DNA from: Pseudoxanthomonas sp. YR558
Lineage (GTDB): Bacteria > Pseudomonadota > Gammaproteobacteria > Xanthomonadales > Xanthomonadaceae
Direction: 5' to 3'
Assembly: GCF_900116385.1 (NCBI RefSeq)
Contig: NZ_FPCI01000001.1
Span: 186,001-250,000, forward strand
DNA length: 64,000 nt
Part shown: piece after piece, positions 7,892 through 16,153 of the stretch
Numbering within the stretch: position 1 is the stretch's first letter
Layout of the letters: the number at the start of each line of letters is the position of its first letter
Program-made: the position numbers and the translations under genes
The notes under the pieces: model-generated
Databases searched by the model: none
What the model saw: only the letters and a program-made list of their open reading frames with translations
What the model was told of the DNA's origin: nothing

Positions 7892-8464
7892 CTACGGCGT
7901 CGGCGTACGCCAGGCGTCGTCCGGATTGGCGAGCAACGAGAGTCCAGGCATGCGGTACTCGCATCCGATCAACGTGCGTTGCTGCATGCCGGGATGCTCG
8001 CCGGCGTAGACCACCAGCGCATGCAGGTCATCGAGCGCGCCGGAGAGTGGCGTGTCGCGGCTGTCCGCCAGCGACTGCTCCAGGCGCGCGCTGGCCGTGT
8101 CGATGGGTGCATCGACCAACAACAGCACACGGTTGTCGGTGACGACGATCGCATCGCCTTCGTTGCCCCAGGCGTCCACGGATTCGTCGAGCCGGTAGAG
8201 ATCCATCGTCGGCGTGCCGTACTGACGCTCGGTCTGGATGAATTCGGCGGGCCGTTCGCGCCGCAGTCTGCTCAGCAAGCCGGCGATGTCGCCAGCCGAC
8301 GTCCTGCAGGTCAGGGCGTCGACCAGCGTATCCGTCGCCTGCGCGGGCGACGGCGGAGCAGGAGAGGGAGGCGCGATGACCTGCGCCTCCAGCGTCGCGC
8401 TCGCGGCCAGCAGCGCCGATGCGAGCGCGAGGGCGGCGTTCCTATTCGATCTGCGCATTGGCAT
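7892..8464 (-). CDS. Secreted hypothetical protein
   Basis: This is a protein of 190 residues, or 188 if the second ATG at 8456-8458 is used. It has a basic start and a hydrophobic stretch (ALALASALLAASATLEA) that looks like a signal peptide, followed by a Pro-rich linker and a soluble domain with two Cys that could form a disulphide (near residues 53 and 168). I do not recognise the family. The start overlaps the 3' end of the upstream TPR-like gene by 17-23 bases and has no clear ribosome site of its own, so it is probably translated by coupling. Function is unknown. Confidence 0.7.
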   Translation of the reverse strand: MPMRRSNRNAALALASALLAASATLEAQVIAPPSPAPPSPAQATDTLVDALTCRTSAGDIAGLLSRLRRERPAEFIQTERQYGTPTMDLYRLDESVDAWGNEGDAIVVTDNRVLLLVDAPIDTASARLEQSLADSRDTPLSGALDDLHALVVYAGEHPGMQQRTLIGCEYRMPGLSLLANPDDAWRTPTP

Positions 8465-9296
8465 GCGCCGCGTCCAACGCTTCCATCGCGTCGCGGGGCT
8501 TGAGTTTGCCGGCCTTCTCGTAGGCGGCGGCAGCGGCGTCTTCCTTCTTGTCCCCGTGCAGGAGCAGCAATACGTTGGCGTGCTCGACGTGCGCGATCGG
8601 GGAGTCGGGCGTCAGTTTCAGTGCGGTCTTGATGTGGGATTCTGCTTCGCTCGCCTTGGCGCCATAGGTCAGGCCGCCGATCATCGCGCCGATCTTGCCG
8701 ATGATCTCCGCGTGGTAGAGCGCCAGCGCGGTGTGCGCCTCGGCGTGCTTCGGGGCCAATTCGAGTGCGGCGTCCAGCGAGGTGCGCACCTTGCCGGCGA
8801 TGCCCTGTTTGAGCGCCTTGGCGATGCTGAGTCCCTGGCTGTAGCGGCCGAGCGCGAAGGAGTGGCGGTAGTGGCTGTTGGCGTCATCGGGCAATGCCTT
8901 GATCGCGGCCTCGGCGAGCTTGGCGCCCTGTTCGAAGCGCTTGAGTTGTTCGGCTTCGTCGTCCACCAGGTACGTGGCGTGGATGCCGATGGCTTTCACC
9001 GCGACGGACGCGCCCAGGGGGCCGAGCGCCTCACCGGCCTCGTACGCCGCCTGGAAGTCGCCGCGATGGAACGCACGCCATGCGTCCTGCAGTTGCTGGG
9101 CTAGATCGTCGGCCGTGATGCCTTTGGCAGCCTTGCCGACCGCAACGATCAAGGCTTTGGCGCGCTTCTCGTCGGGGTAGGGCTCCTGGTCACCCGCATG
9201 CAGGGCAGGCCAGGCTTTCTTGAGCGCATCGCCGGCATAGGCATAGGCCTTGGCGTCGTGCGGAAACGGGGCCCACTTCGAAGACTTCGCTGCCAT
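8442..9296 (-). CDS. Tetratricopeptide-repeat-like protein
   Basis: This is a 284-residue cytosolic protein of helix-turn-helix pairs resembling TPR repeats (for example SLDAALELAPKHAEAHTALALYHAE and a later IKTALKLTPDSPIAHVEHANVLL region). I chose the ATG at 9294-9296 because GGGAGGGAC lies 8 bases upstream; a 34-codon extension to 9398 lacks a site. No signal peptide is visible. TPR proteins act as protein-interaction scaffolds; no partner can be named. The stop lies inside the following secreted-protein gene, so the two form a coupled pair. Confidence 0.8.
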   Translation of the reverse strand: MAAKSSKWAPFPHDAKAYAYAGDALKKAWPALHAGDQEPYPDEKRAKALIVAVGKAAKGITADDLAQQLQDAWRAFHRGDFQAAYEAGEALGPLGASVAVKAIGIHATYLVDDEAEQLKRFEQGAKLAEAAIKALPDDANSHYRHSFALGRYSQGLSIAKALKQGIAGKVRTSLDAALELAPKHAEAHTALALYHAEIIGKIGAMIGGLTYGAKASEAESHIKTALKLTPDSPIAHVEHANVLLLLHGDKKEDAAAAAYEKAGKLKPRDAMEALDAAHANAQIE

Positions 9297-9461
9297 CTGT
9301 CGTCCCTCCCAGGATGTCGCGAGCATGGCCGCGAACGCCGTCCTCAGGCAACCCCTACGCAATCCGTGCGCAGAGCGGCCAATAGTGTGATTGCTCAAGC
9401 CGCCGACGGCAGCATCGCATCAAGGAAGCCGGCCACCGTGGTGCGGCACGTGGAACTGAAC

Positions 9462-9869
9462 ATGGCCACCAAGAAGAACGCCCGCAAACCCCTCGAGCCG
9501 ACCCTGCGCCACGTGTGGCTGGCAGGTCTGGGCCTGATCGTCGTGGGCCGCCGCGAAGCCCTGGCCGCGGTCGCCGATGCGACCCAGCGCTTCGATGCCG
9601 CGCGCCAGCAGGCCGCCACGTTCGCCAGCACCACGCAGCGCGATGTGCTCGATCGCCTCGCCGATGCCCGTGAGCAAGGCGAAGCCCGCGTTGGCCAGTT
9701 CAGCGCCGACGTGGAAGCGCGCCTGGAGCCGGTGCTGGTGAAGCTGGGGCTGAAGAAGAAGCCCGCGCGGAAGGCGTCGCGCAGCCGCAAGGCGGCGCCT
9801 GTGCGCGCCAAGACGGTGCGCAAGCCCGCGCCGCGCAAACCCGCGGCCCGCCGCACGCGCCGCGCCTGA
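9462..9869 (+). CDS. Phasin-family (PhaI/PhaF-like) granule-associated protein
   Basis: This is a 135-residue protein with an N-terminal phasin segment (LRHVWLAGLGLIVVGRREALAAVADATQRFDAARQQ), a coiled-coil middle, and a Lys/Arg/Ala/Pro-rich basic tail over the last 40 residues. Phasins coat storage granules, and basic tails of this type in PhaF-like proteins bind DNA and tether granules to the nucleoid. The start is ATG 9462, with GGAA just upstream. It shares its layout with the phasin at 16154-16714. A terminator follows. The granule cargo is not evident, as no PHA synthase lies in the window. Confidence 0.85.
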   Translation: MATKKNARKPLEPTLRHVWLAGLGLIVVGRREALAAVADATQRFDAARQQAATFASTTQRDVLDRLADAREQGEARVGQFSADVEARLEPVLVKLGLKKKPARKASRSRKAAPVRAKTVRKPAPRKPAARRTRRA

Positions 9870-9897
9870 GCCTGAGCCTGAGGCCAGCACGACCCTG

Positions 9898-9926
9898 ACG
9901 CCCCGGTTCACCGGGGCGTTTTCGTT
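9898..9926 (+). terminator. Rho-independent terminator of the phasin gene
   Basis: ACGCCCCGG and CCGGGGCGT form a 9-bp stem with a TTCA loop, followed by TTTCGTT. It lies 28 bases after the phasin stop and ahead of the convergent GFA gene. Confidence 0.75.
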
Positions 9927-9929
9927 CAT

Positions 9930-10337
9930 CTAGAGGTGTCGTGTGACAGTGGGCTCGGAGAACCAGTCGTTGTCGCGACCGTTGAAATAACGGATCGGCA
10001 CCTGGGCCAAGGTCTCGGGCGCCACGTCGTCCAGGCAGGCCAGATTTACCGAGACGTATCGGCCGCCGAGGACCTCCAGTTCGCCCCGGCCGAAGGATTT
10101 GATGCCGCAGTGCCGGCAGAACAGGTGCTCCGTGGCGTGGGTGCCAAAGCGGTACCGCCCTAGGTCATCCTCGCCCTGAAGCAGGCGGAACGCCTCGGGC
10201 CGCACGACCACGCCCCAGAACCGCGTCTTGGTGCAGATGGAGCAATTGCATCGGCCGCTGCCTGCGGCCAGGTCGAGGTCCGCTTCGTAGCGGATGGCGC
10301 CGCAATGGCAGCTCCCGCGGTAGGTCTGGATGGCCAT
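9930..10337 (-). CDS. GFA (glutathione-dependent formaldehyde-activating-like) zinc protein
   Basis: This 135-residue protein has the GFA/Mss4-like fold signature with seven Cys in zinc-binding pattern: C10-x-C12, C30-x-C32-x2-C35 and C74-x2-C77. The name comes from a glutathione-formaldehyde adduct enzyme, but most members of this large family have no proven substrate, so only a zinc-containing, possibly glutathione-linked role can be inferred. The gene is divergent from the WYL regulator (start codons 84 bases apart), which may control it. Confidence 0.88.
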   Translation of the reverse strand: MAIQTYRGSCHCGAIRYEADLDLAAGSGRCNCSICTKTRFWGVVVRPEAFRLLQGEDDLGRYRFGTHATEHLFCRHCGIKSFGRGELEVLGGRYVSVNLACLDDVAPETLAQVPIRYFNGRDNDWFSEPTVTRHL

Positions 10338-10409
10338 GGACGGGTGCTCCCGGTGGATGAGTCGCCAGTGTGGCTGCCATCGAGGACAGAATCAGTCCGC
10401 AATAGGCGC

Positions 10410-10415
10410 CATACT
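10410..10415 (+). promoter_or_regulatory. Candidate -10 box giving a leaderless WYL-regulator mRNA
   Basis: CATACT ends 6 bases before the ATG at 10422. Transcription starting about 7 bases downstream would begin at or next to the start codon, and no Shine-Dalgarno sequence is present. The -35 region is not recognisable. Confidence 0.35.
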
Positions 10416-10421
10416 GCGCCC

Positions 10422-11375
10422 ATGCTCAGCACCTCCAACCGCCTGCTCCGCCTGTTGTCGCTGCTGCAGTCGCGCCGTCATTGGACAGGCGCGGAACTGA
10501 GCCAGCGGCTGGACATCGATCGCCGTACGTTGCGCCGCGATGTGGAGCGGCTGCGCGAACTCGGCTACCCGATCGACGCTTCCCCGGGCTTGGGCGGCGG
10601 ATATCGACTGGGATCCGGAAGCGCGATGCCTCCCGTCCTGCTGGAAGACGACGAGGCGGTCGCCGTAGCCGTGGCGCTGCGGACCGCCGCCGCCAGCGTG
10701 GGGCGGATGGAAGACACCTCGTTGCGGCTGCTGTCGAAGCTGGATCAGTGGCTGCCGGCGCGCCTGCGCAAGCGCGCCAGCGCGCTCTACTCGGTGACGC
10801 TCTCGCTGGCGGGCGGTGCGCCGACCTCGGATGTGGACGCGCTGTTGCGTATCGCCGGCGCCTGTCGGGACGGCTTCAGGCTGCGCATGCAGTACCGCGA
10901 CCGCAGCCAGAAGGCGAGTGAACGGCTGATCGAACCCTTGCGACTCGTGCACACCGGCAGTCGGTGGTATCTGGTGGCCTGGGACCTCAAGCGCGAGGAC
11001 TGGCGGACGTTCCGGGTCGATCGTGTGCAGGCGCTGCACGACACCGGCATGCAGTTCCCGCCGCGCCCGTTCCCGGGCGATGTAGTCGACTATGTCGCCA
11101 AGTCGATCACCCAGCCGTTCACCCGCTTCCAGGTGCGGTTGCGCCTGCCGGGATCGATCGAAGAGCAGGCCACGCGCGTACCGCCCTGGTGCGGCATCCT
11201 CGAGGCCGGCGACGCGCACCACTGCGTGTTGGAGCTGGGCGCGGAGTCAGTGGAAGCCTTGCTCGCGCTGATGGCTCTGGTGGGGCCTGACTTCGAAATA
11301 CTCGATGATCGCGGCCTGCTGCCGCAGCTGCGCGCGGCGTCGACCCGTCTGGGCGACGTACTGGCGGCCGCGTAG
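10422..11375 (+). CDS. YafY/DeoR-type WYL-domain transcriptional regulator
   Basis: This is a 317-residue regulator: a winged HTH at residues 1-60 (LSQRLDIDRRTLRRDVERLRELGYPI) and a WYL ligand-sensing domain with the name motif SRWYLVAWDL near residue 180, followed by a WCX-type C-terminal extension. Many WYL proteins sense nucleic acids or small ligands; the effector is unknown here. The ATG at 10422 starts homology at once; the longer in-frame extension overlaps the divergent GFA gene. The likely target is the divergent GFA gene and itself. Confidence 0.9.
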   Translation: MLSTSNRLLRLLSLLQSRRHWTGAELSQRLDIDRRTLRRDVERLRELGYPIDASPGLGGGYRLGSGSAMPPVLLEDDEAVAVAVALRTAAASVGRMEDTSLRLLSKLDQWLPARLRKRASALYSVTLSLAGGAPTSDVDALLRIAGACRDGFRLRMQYRDRSQKASERLIEPLRLVHTGSRWYLVAWDLKREDWRTFRVDRVQALHDTGMQFPPRPFPGDVVDYVAKSITQPFTRFQVRLRLPGSIEEQATRVPPWCGILEAGDAHHCVLELGAESVEALLALMALVGPDFEILDDRGLLPQLRAASTRLGDVLAAA

Positions 11376-11382
11376 GCGCGCT

Positions 11383-12009
11383 TCAGTCGGTGTAGGCCTG
11401 CGTCAGCGTGTTGAGATGCACGCGCTCGGCGTCGCGCAGGAACGGCGCCACCAGCATCATCACCTGGACGATGCCCTGGCGGATCGCGGCCTGTTCGTCC
11501 TTTTCGCCACGGGTGGCTGCGTAGTTCAACCAGAACGTGGAAATGACCAGCACGTTGGTCGCCGTGGCCGCGAGCTCGGCGGCCGAGGCGCGCATCACGC
11601 CGGCATGGCCCAGCCCGCGCATCACCGCCAGCGCACTGTCGTCGGCGCGCTTGAGGATGCGAGCGAAGCGCAGGCGCAGGCGACGGTTGCGGCTCAGGAT
11701 CTCGACCAGGTCGCGGTACAGGAAGCGGTAATCCCAGATGCACTCGAACACCAGGTGCAGCTGCAGCCAGATGTCTTCCAGCCCGGGCAAGCGATCAGTG
11801 GGCGGCGTCAGGGCGGCATCCATGCGCTCTTCGTAGCGGGCGAAGAGCTGCTCGATGATGTCGTCCTTGTTGCGGAAGTGGTAGTACAGGTTGCCGGGGC
11901 TGATCTCCAGCTCGTCCGCGATGTGATTGGTCGTGACGTGAGGCTCGCCCTGCGTGTTGAACATCGCCAGGGCGGCTTCGAGGATGCGCTGGCGTGTATC
12001 GCGCGCCAC
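11383..12009 (-). CDS. TetR/AcrR-family regulator coupled to the acyl-CoA-binding protein gene
   Basis: This is a 208-residue protein with an N-terminal TetR HTH (TRQRILEAALAMFN... TTNHIADELEISPGNLYYHFRNKDDII) and a helical C-terminal ligand domain. The GTG start immediately follows the stop of the acyl-CoA-binding protein gene (TAAGTG), which indicates translational coupling. The divergent gene 150 bases away encodes a fatty acyl-CoA reductase. Since FadR/FabR-like members of this fold sense acyl-CoAs, control of the reductase and ACBP by long-chain acyl-CoA is a reasonable inference, not shown by sequence. Confidence 0.92.
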   Translation of the reverse strand: MARDTRQRILEAALAMFNTQGEPHVTTNHIADELEISPGNLYYHFRNKDDIIEQLFARYEERMDAALTPPTDRLPGLEDIWLQLHLVFECIWDYRFLYRDLVEILSRNRRLRLRFARILKRADDSALAVMRGLGHAGVMRASAAELAATATNVLVISTFWLNYAATRGEKDEQAAIRQGIVQVMMLVAPFLRDAERVHLNTLTQAYTD

Positions 12010-12267
12010 TTACGCGGTGAGTTTCTTCACCAGGTCCACGTACTTCTTCTGGGCGTCTTCGGGCGCGGTGCCCTTGAGTTTGGCCCAGGCTTCGTACTTG
12101 GCGGTGCCGACGAAGTCGAAGAAACCGGGCTTGTCGCCCTTGACGTCGCCTTCTGAGCCTTGCTTGTACAAGCCATAAAGTCGAAGCAGGGTGTCGTTGT
12201 CCGGGCGCTCGGACAGCGTCTGGATGTCCTTGGATGCCTGGTCGAACGCGGTCTTCAGATCTGCCAT
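12010..12267 (-). CDS. Acyl-CoA-binding protein (ACBP)
   Basis: This is an 85-residue stand-alone ACBP with the hallmark LLRLYGLYKQGSEGD segment and KYEAWAKLKG motif. ACBPs bind medium to very long acyl-CoA in the cytosol and buffer or deliver it to enzymes. They are universal in eukaryotes but patchy in bacteria. The ATG at 12265-12267 has GGGAGGG about 7 bases upstream. The gene is divergent from a fatty acyl-CoA reductase and directly followed by a TetR gene, suggesting that it supplies or protects the reductase substrate. Confidence 0.95.
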   Translation of the reverse strand: MADLKTAFDQASKDIQTLSERPDNDTLLRLYGLYKQGSEGDVKGDKPGFFDFVGTAKYEAWAKLKGTAPEDAQKKYVDLVKKLTA

Positions 12268-12417
12268 GGATGATCCCTCCCAGTGATCGCGGCCATCACA
12301 CCACGGGTAGTGCAGGCGGTCAATCGGCGGCGGGATTGTCGAACCGCAACGGCTCTGGCAACGTAGGCTGCAGGGCGGTCGGAGGGGCTTGCCCACACAA
12401 TCGAGGGTTGGGTCGTC

Positions 12418-14406
12418 ATGAGCTATTTCGTCACGGGCGCCACGGGATTCATTGGCCGTTATCTGGTCGGCAACCTCCTCAAGCGCAGCGGGACGGTCTA
12501 CGTGCTGGTCCGGAAGGACTCGCAGAAGAAGTTCGACGCCATCGCCAAGAAGGCCGGCTGGGACATGAAGCGCGTGTCCGTGGTGCACGGCGACATGACC
12601 AAGCCGCGATGCGGGCTGACCCCCGCCCAGCTACGCACGCTGACCGGCAAGGTGAAACATTTCTTTCATCTCGCGGCCATCTACGACCTGACGGCCACCC
12701 GCGAATCGCAGCAGGCGGCCAACATCGACGGCACCCAGCACGCGCTGGACCTTGCCGCCGCGCTGAAAGCGGGCTGCTTCCACCACACCAGTTCCATCGC
12801 GGCCGCAGGCTTGTACCCCGGCATCTTCCGCGAGGACATGTTCGAGGAAGCCGAGGGCCTGGACGATCCCTACCTGCGAACCAAGCATGAGTCCGAAGGC
12901 CTCGTGCGCAACGAGAAGCGCATCAAGTGGCGCATCTACCGTCCCGGCATGGTGGTCGGCCACTCCAAGACGGGCGAGATCGATAAGATCGATGGCCCGT
13001 ACTACTTCTTCACCTTGATCAAGAAGCTGCGCGAGCTGCTGCCGCAATGGGTGCCGGTGCTCGGCATCGAAGGGGGGCGCATCAACATCGTGCCGGTGGA
13101 TTTCGTCGCCGACGCGATGGACCACATTGCGCACAAGCCGAAGCTGGATGGCCATACCTTCCATCTGACCGACCCGGAGCCGATGCGCGTCGGCGAAGTG
13201 CTCAACACGTTCTGCCGTGCCGGCCATGCGCCGGAGATGACCATGCGCATCGACGCACGCATGTTCGCCTTCGTGCCCGGCAGCATCCGCATGGCGGTGG
13301 GCAACCTGCCACCGGTGCGACGTTTCATCGGCATGCTCCTGCGCGACTTCAAGATCCCCAAGGAAGTGCTGAAGTTCATCACCTATCCGACGCGCTTCGA
13401 CAGCCGCGAAACGGAGCGGGCGCTGAAAGGTAGCGGCATCGCCGTGCCGCGCCTGGACGACTACGCATGGCGCCTGTGGGACTACTGGGAGCGCCATCTG
13501 GATCCGGACCTGTTCGTCGACCGATCGTTGAAGGGCAAGGTGCGCAACAAGGTGGTCGTCATCACCGGCGGTTCGTCCGGCATCGGCCTGTCCACTGCGC
13601 AGCGCGTCGCGGAAGCGGGCGCCACCACGATCATCGTGGCGCGCGGCGAGGAAGAGCTTTTCAAGGCTCGCGACGACATGAAGAAGGCGGGCGGCAAGGT
13701 GTTCGCCTATACCGCCGACCTTTCCGATATGGCGGACTGCGATCGGTTGGTGAAGACCGTGCTGGACGAACACGGACACGTGGACATCCTGATCAACAAT
13801 GCGGGCCGCTCGATCCGTCGCTCCATCGAGGCCAGCTACGATCGCTTCCACGATTTCGAGCGCACGATGCAGCTGAATTACTTCGGCAGTATCCGCCTGA
13901 TCATGGGCTTCCTGCCGAAGATGACCGAACGCCGGAAGGGCCACATCATCAACATCAGCTCGATCGGCGTGCTGGCCAATTCGCCGCGCTTCTCTGCGTA
14001 TGTGGCATCGAAGGCGGCCCTGGATGCCTTCAGTCGCTGCGCGCAGGGCGAGCTGTCGGGCAAGGGGATCAGCTTCACCACGATCAACATGCCGCTGGTG
14101 AAGACGCCGATGATCGCGCCCACCAAGATGTACGACAGCGTGCCCACGCTGTCCCCGGACGAGGCGGCCGACCTGCTGGTCAAGGCCATCATCGAGAAGC
14201 CCAGCCGCATCGCCACGCGCTTGGGTATTTTCGCCGCGCTGGTGAATGCCGTCGCACCGAAGGCTTACGAAGTGGTGATGAACACCGCCTTCGAACTGTT
14301 TCCCGATTCGGCCGCCGCCAAGGGCGACCGCAAGGCGCTCAAGGAATCGGCGCCGAGCCAGGAGCAGATCGCATTCGCCGCACTCATGCGGGGCGTGCAC
14401 TGGTAG
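12418..14406 (+). CDS. Two-domain fatty acyl-CoA reductase (SDR-SDR, Marinobacter type)
   Basis: This is a 662-residue fusion of two short-chain-dehydrogenase domains. The N-terminal extended domain has GATGFIGR at residues 7-14 and the Y152-x3-K156 pair. The C-terminal classical SDR has TGGSSGIG at 383-390, NNAG at 460-463 and Y528-x3-K532. Length, domain order and long identical stretches (GIFREDMFEEAE, PYLRTKHESE, EGGRINIVPVDF-like, NMPLVKTPMIAPTK, and the end FAALMRGVHW) closely match what I recall of the Marinobacter enzyme that reduces long-chain fatty acyl-CoA to fatty alcohol with NADPH in wax-ester synthesis. The ATG has a weak GGGTTGGGTC upstream. It is divergent from ACBP-tetR. The alcohol product and its fate here are inference. 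Confidence 0.88.
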   Translation: MSYFVTGATGFIGRYLVGNLLKRSGTVYVLVRKDSQKKFDAIAKKAGWDMKRVSVVHGDMTKPRCGLTPAQLRTLTGKVKHFFHLAAIYDLTATRESQQAANIDGTQHALDLAAALKAGCFHHTSSIAAAGLYPGIFREDMFEEAEGLDDPYLRTKHESEGLVRNEKRIKWRIYRPGMVVGHSKTGEIDKIDGPYYFFTLIKKLRELLPQWVPVLGIEGGRINIVPVDFVADAMDHIAHKPKLDGHTFHLTDPEPMRVGEVLNTFCRAGHAPEMTMRIDARMFAFVPGSIRMAVGNLPPVRRFIGMLLRDFKIPKEVLKFITYPTRFDSRETERALKGSGIAVPRLDDYAWRLWDYWERHLDPDLFVDRSLKGKVRNKVVVITGGSSGIGLSTAQRVAEAGATTIIVARGEEELFKARDDMKKAGGKVFAYTADLSDMADCDRLVKTVLDEHGHVDILINNAGRSIRRSIEASYDRFHDFERTMQLNYFGSIRLIMGFLPKMTERRKGHIINISSIGVLANSPRFSAYVASKAALDAFSRCAQGELSGKGISFTTINMPLVKTPMIAPTKMYDSVPTLSPDEAADLLVKAIIEKPSRIATRLGIFAALVNAVAPKAYEVVMNTAFELFPDSAAAKGDRKALKESAPSQEQIAFAALMRGVHW

Positions 14407-14440
14407 CAGCCCTGCTGGCGGAGTCGCTGGGGATGCGGCG

Positions 14441-14863
14441 TCAGGTGTCCTGTGGCTCAGACCACCGCAACGGCACCGCCTGCAGGTTGCGCATATGCAT
14501 CGCGAGCGGTTCGATCCGCGACCAGATGAAGTCGCGCAAGTCTGCGTCTTCCACCGTCTCGGTCATGGCGCCATGGAAACACGCCAGCCAGCCGCTGGCC
14601 TCGGCCATGCCGATCCGGAAAGGCAAATGGCGGGCGCGCAGCATCGGCGCACCGTGCTTCTGGGTGAACAACGGCGGACCGCCTAGCCAGCCGCTGAGGA
14701 ACTCGAACAGTTTCTGCTCGCTGCCATCGAGCGAGTCCGGATGTTGCGCGCGTACCGCGGCGGCTTCCGGCAAGGTATCCATCAGCGCGTACATGCGCTG
14801 CGTCATCCGGCGCAGGCCGACTTCGCCGCCGATGCGATCGTAGGGAGTTGGGGCGTCAGTCAT
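14441..14863 (-). CDS. Group 2 truncated haemoglobin
   Basis: This is a 140-residue globin with the start region PYDRIGGEVGLRRMTQRMYALMDT and the group 2 (GlbO-like) haem region from KLFEFLSGWLGGPPLF to the HLPFRIGMAEASGWLACFH segment, which carries a His and the conserved Trp. Such proteins bind oxygen or NO, or reduce ligands, in the cytosol; the role here is not known. It is convergent with the acyl-CoA reductase gene (34 bases between stops). No ribosome site is clear before the ATG. Confidence 0.92.
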   Translation of the reverse strand: MTDAPTPYDRIGGEVGLRRMTQRMYALMDTLPEAAAVRAQHPDSLDGSEQKLFEFLSGWLGGPPLFTQKHGAPMLRARHLPFRIGMAEASGWLACFHGAMTETVEDADLRDFIWSRIEPLAMHMRNLQAVPLRWSEPQDT

Positions 14864-14948
14864 CGAGGGGGCACGCGGAAATAAGACCGCGGAATCATCC
14901 GGTGACGAGGGCCAAGTGCACAGCGACCCAGTGTCGCAGTGCCCCGTC

Positions 14949-15899
14949 CTACATGGTCTTGCACTGGCGCCAGCGCACGGGCTCGCTGCTGCCGGGCGGT
15001 GGATTGAGCTGCACGCGGGTGGTGCGCAGGGCGGGGTAGCGCTCCAGTTCCAGGCAGATCCACGGCCAGACTTCCTTCTCGCTGGCGATGCGGTCCACGC
15101 TCAGGGTCAGCTTGGTCTGCCATACGCCACGGGTGATGCCGGGCGTCTTGGCGAGCGCCTTAAGCACCTCGCGCATCTGGGCTTCCAGTTCTTCGTCGGT
15201 GGGTTCCTTGAAGCTGCCCACTGTGGCCGGAGGCAGCGGGGTCGCTACAGGCGCGGGCGCTGCCGGCGTCGCGGCGGGGAGAGGGCGTTCGACGGAGGCA
15301 GAGCCGCTTTGCTGGCCGGACCATGTCGCCATGGCGGCCGCACCAAATGCGATGGCACCGAACCAGGCGATGCCGATATGGCGCTTGGCGCGAGCGGCCG
15401 CATAGGTCATCACTTGCTCGCGCAGGCTCGGTTCGATCAGATCGACGACCTCGGGCCACAGGCGGGGGCCGTCCAAGACTTCGATGTTGTTGCCCTGGGC
15501 CGCGTCGCGACCTTCCTTCTCCACGTTGCCTTCGGTGGCGAGAATGCCGCCGTGGGCCGTGCCCAAGCGGATGCTCGCGGCCAATTCCAGTACGGGAGCA
15601 GCAGCGATCCGATACGCCGAGCCGTGCTTGCAGGAGAGCAACCAGCGTTCATCGCCTCGGGATAGTAGGAAAGTCGATTGAGGTTCGCGGGATTCGTGCG
15701 GTTCCGGGCTGGCCTCCGCCAGGCCACGACGCTCCATCGCCGACAGCACCAGTTTGGAGAACTCGCGCCAGCGCAGCCCCGACAGGGCATGCAGGCCGTA
15801 GGACATTTCATCGCGGGGACGGCGGACCAACCAGAGGTAGGCGGTTGCCGCCATGCCGGTCACCAGGGTGACGGCCAGGCCAAGGAGCCAGATGGACAT
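14949..15899 (-). CDS. Membrane-anchored Mrr-like (type IV restriction endonuclease fold) protein
   Basis: This is a 316-residue protein: a TM helix at residues 4-24, a cytosolic Mrr_cat-like domain at about 40-135 (LRWREFSKLVLSAMERRGL; the catalytic-type beta strand WLLSCKHG; and GGILATEG), a second TM at about 172-190, and a Pro/Ala linker leading to a C-terminal domain outside the membrane (about 230-316, with two Cys). Mrr-family enzymes cut modified DNA, but membrane attachment and the lack of a partner methylase argue for another use. It may be a family-specific membrane protein that reuses the nuclease fold. Confidence 0.72.
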   Translation of the reverse strand: MSIWLLGLAVTLVTGMAATAYLWLVRRPRDEMSYGLHALSGLRWREFSKLVLSAMERRGLAEASPEPHESREPQSTFLLSRGDERWLLSCKHGSAYRIAAAPVLELAASIRLGTAHGGILATEGNVEKEGRDAAQGNNIEVLDGPRLWPEVVDLIEPSLREQVMTYAAARAKRHIGIAWFGAIAFGAAAMATWSGQQSGSASVERPLPAATPAAPAPVATPLPPATVGSFKEPTDEELEAQMREVLKALAKTPGITRGVWQTKLTLSVDRIASEKEVWPWICLELERYPALRTTRVQLNPPPGSSEPVRWRQCKTM

Positions 15900-16006
15900 G
15901 CGTCGCGGAGGCGCTTTTTGTTATTCGAAGCCGCGATTCTACCCGGCGCGCCGCGGAGTGTCTGTTGTCGCGTCGTTCCTGATGGACGATGCGATGTCGG
16001 CGGGCA

Positions 16007-16074
16007 TGGAAAAGCCCGCCAGTCCGAAGCCGTAAGGGGAGGGGAGCAAACGAACTTCAGTGGACTGGCGGGCT
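16007..16074 (-). terminator. Long-stem terminator after the second phasin gene
   Basis: AGCCCGCCAGTCC (16013-16025) and GGACTGGCGGGCT (16062-16074) form a perfect 13-bp stem with a 36-base loop. On the minus strand the stem runs into TTTTCC. It lies about 80 bases after the phasin stop. The rest of the 15900-16153 gap shows no gene. Confidence 0.65.
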
Positions 16075-16153
16075 GGAATGATTGTTACGCCATTCGATGG
16101 TGCTTCGCAACAAAATTTTGTTCAGGAAAGCACACGAAAAAGCATATGCAACC

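Noticed and set aside
12631..14400. Minus-strand frame of 589 codons opposite the acyl-CoA reductase
   Set aside because: Shadow frame; the plus strand has intact SDR motifs, and the minus product has a His/Arg/Gly composition typical of antisense frames.
14949..15899. Complete restriction-modification system
   Set aside because: Only an Mrr-like domain in a membrane protein; no methyltransferase or specificity gene is nearby.
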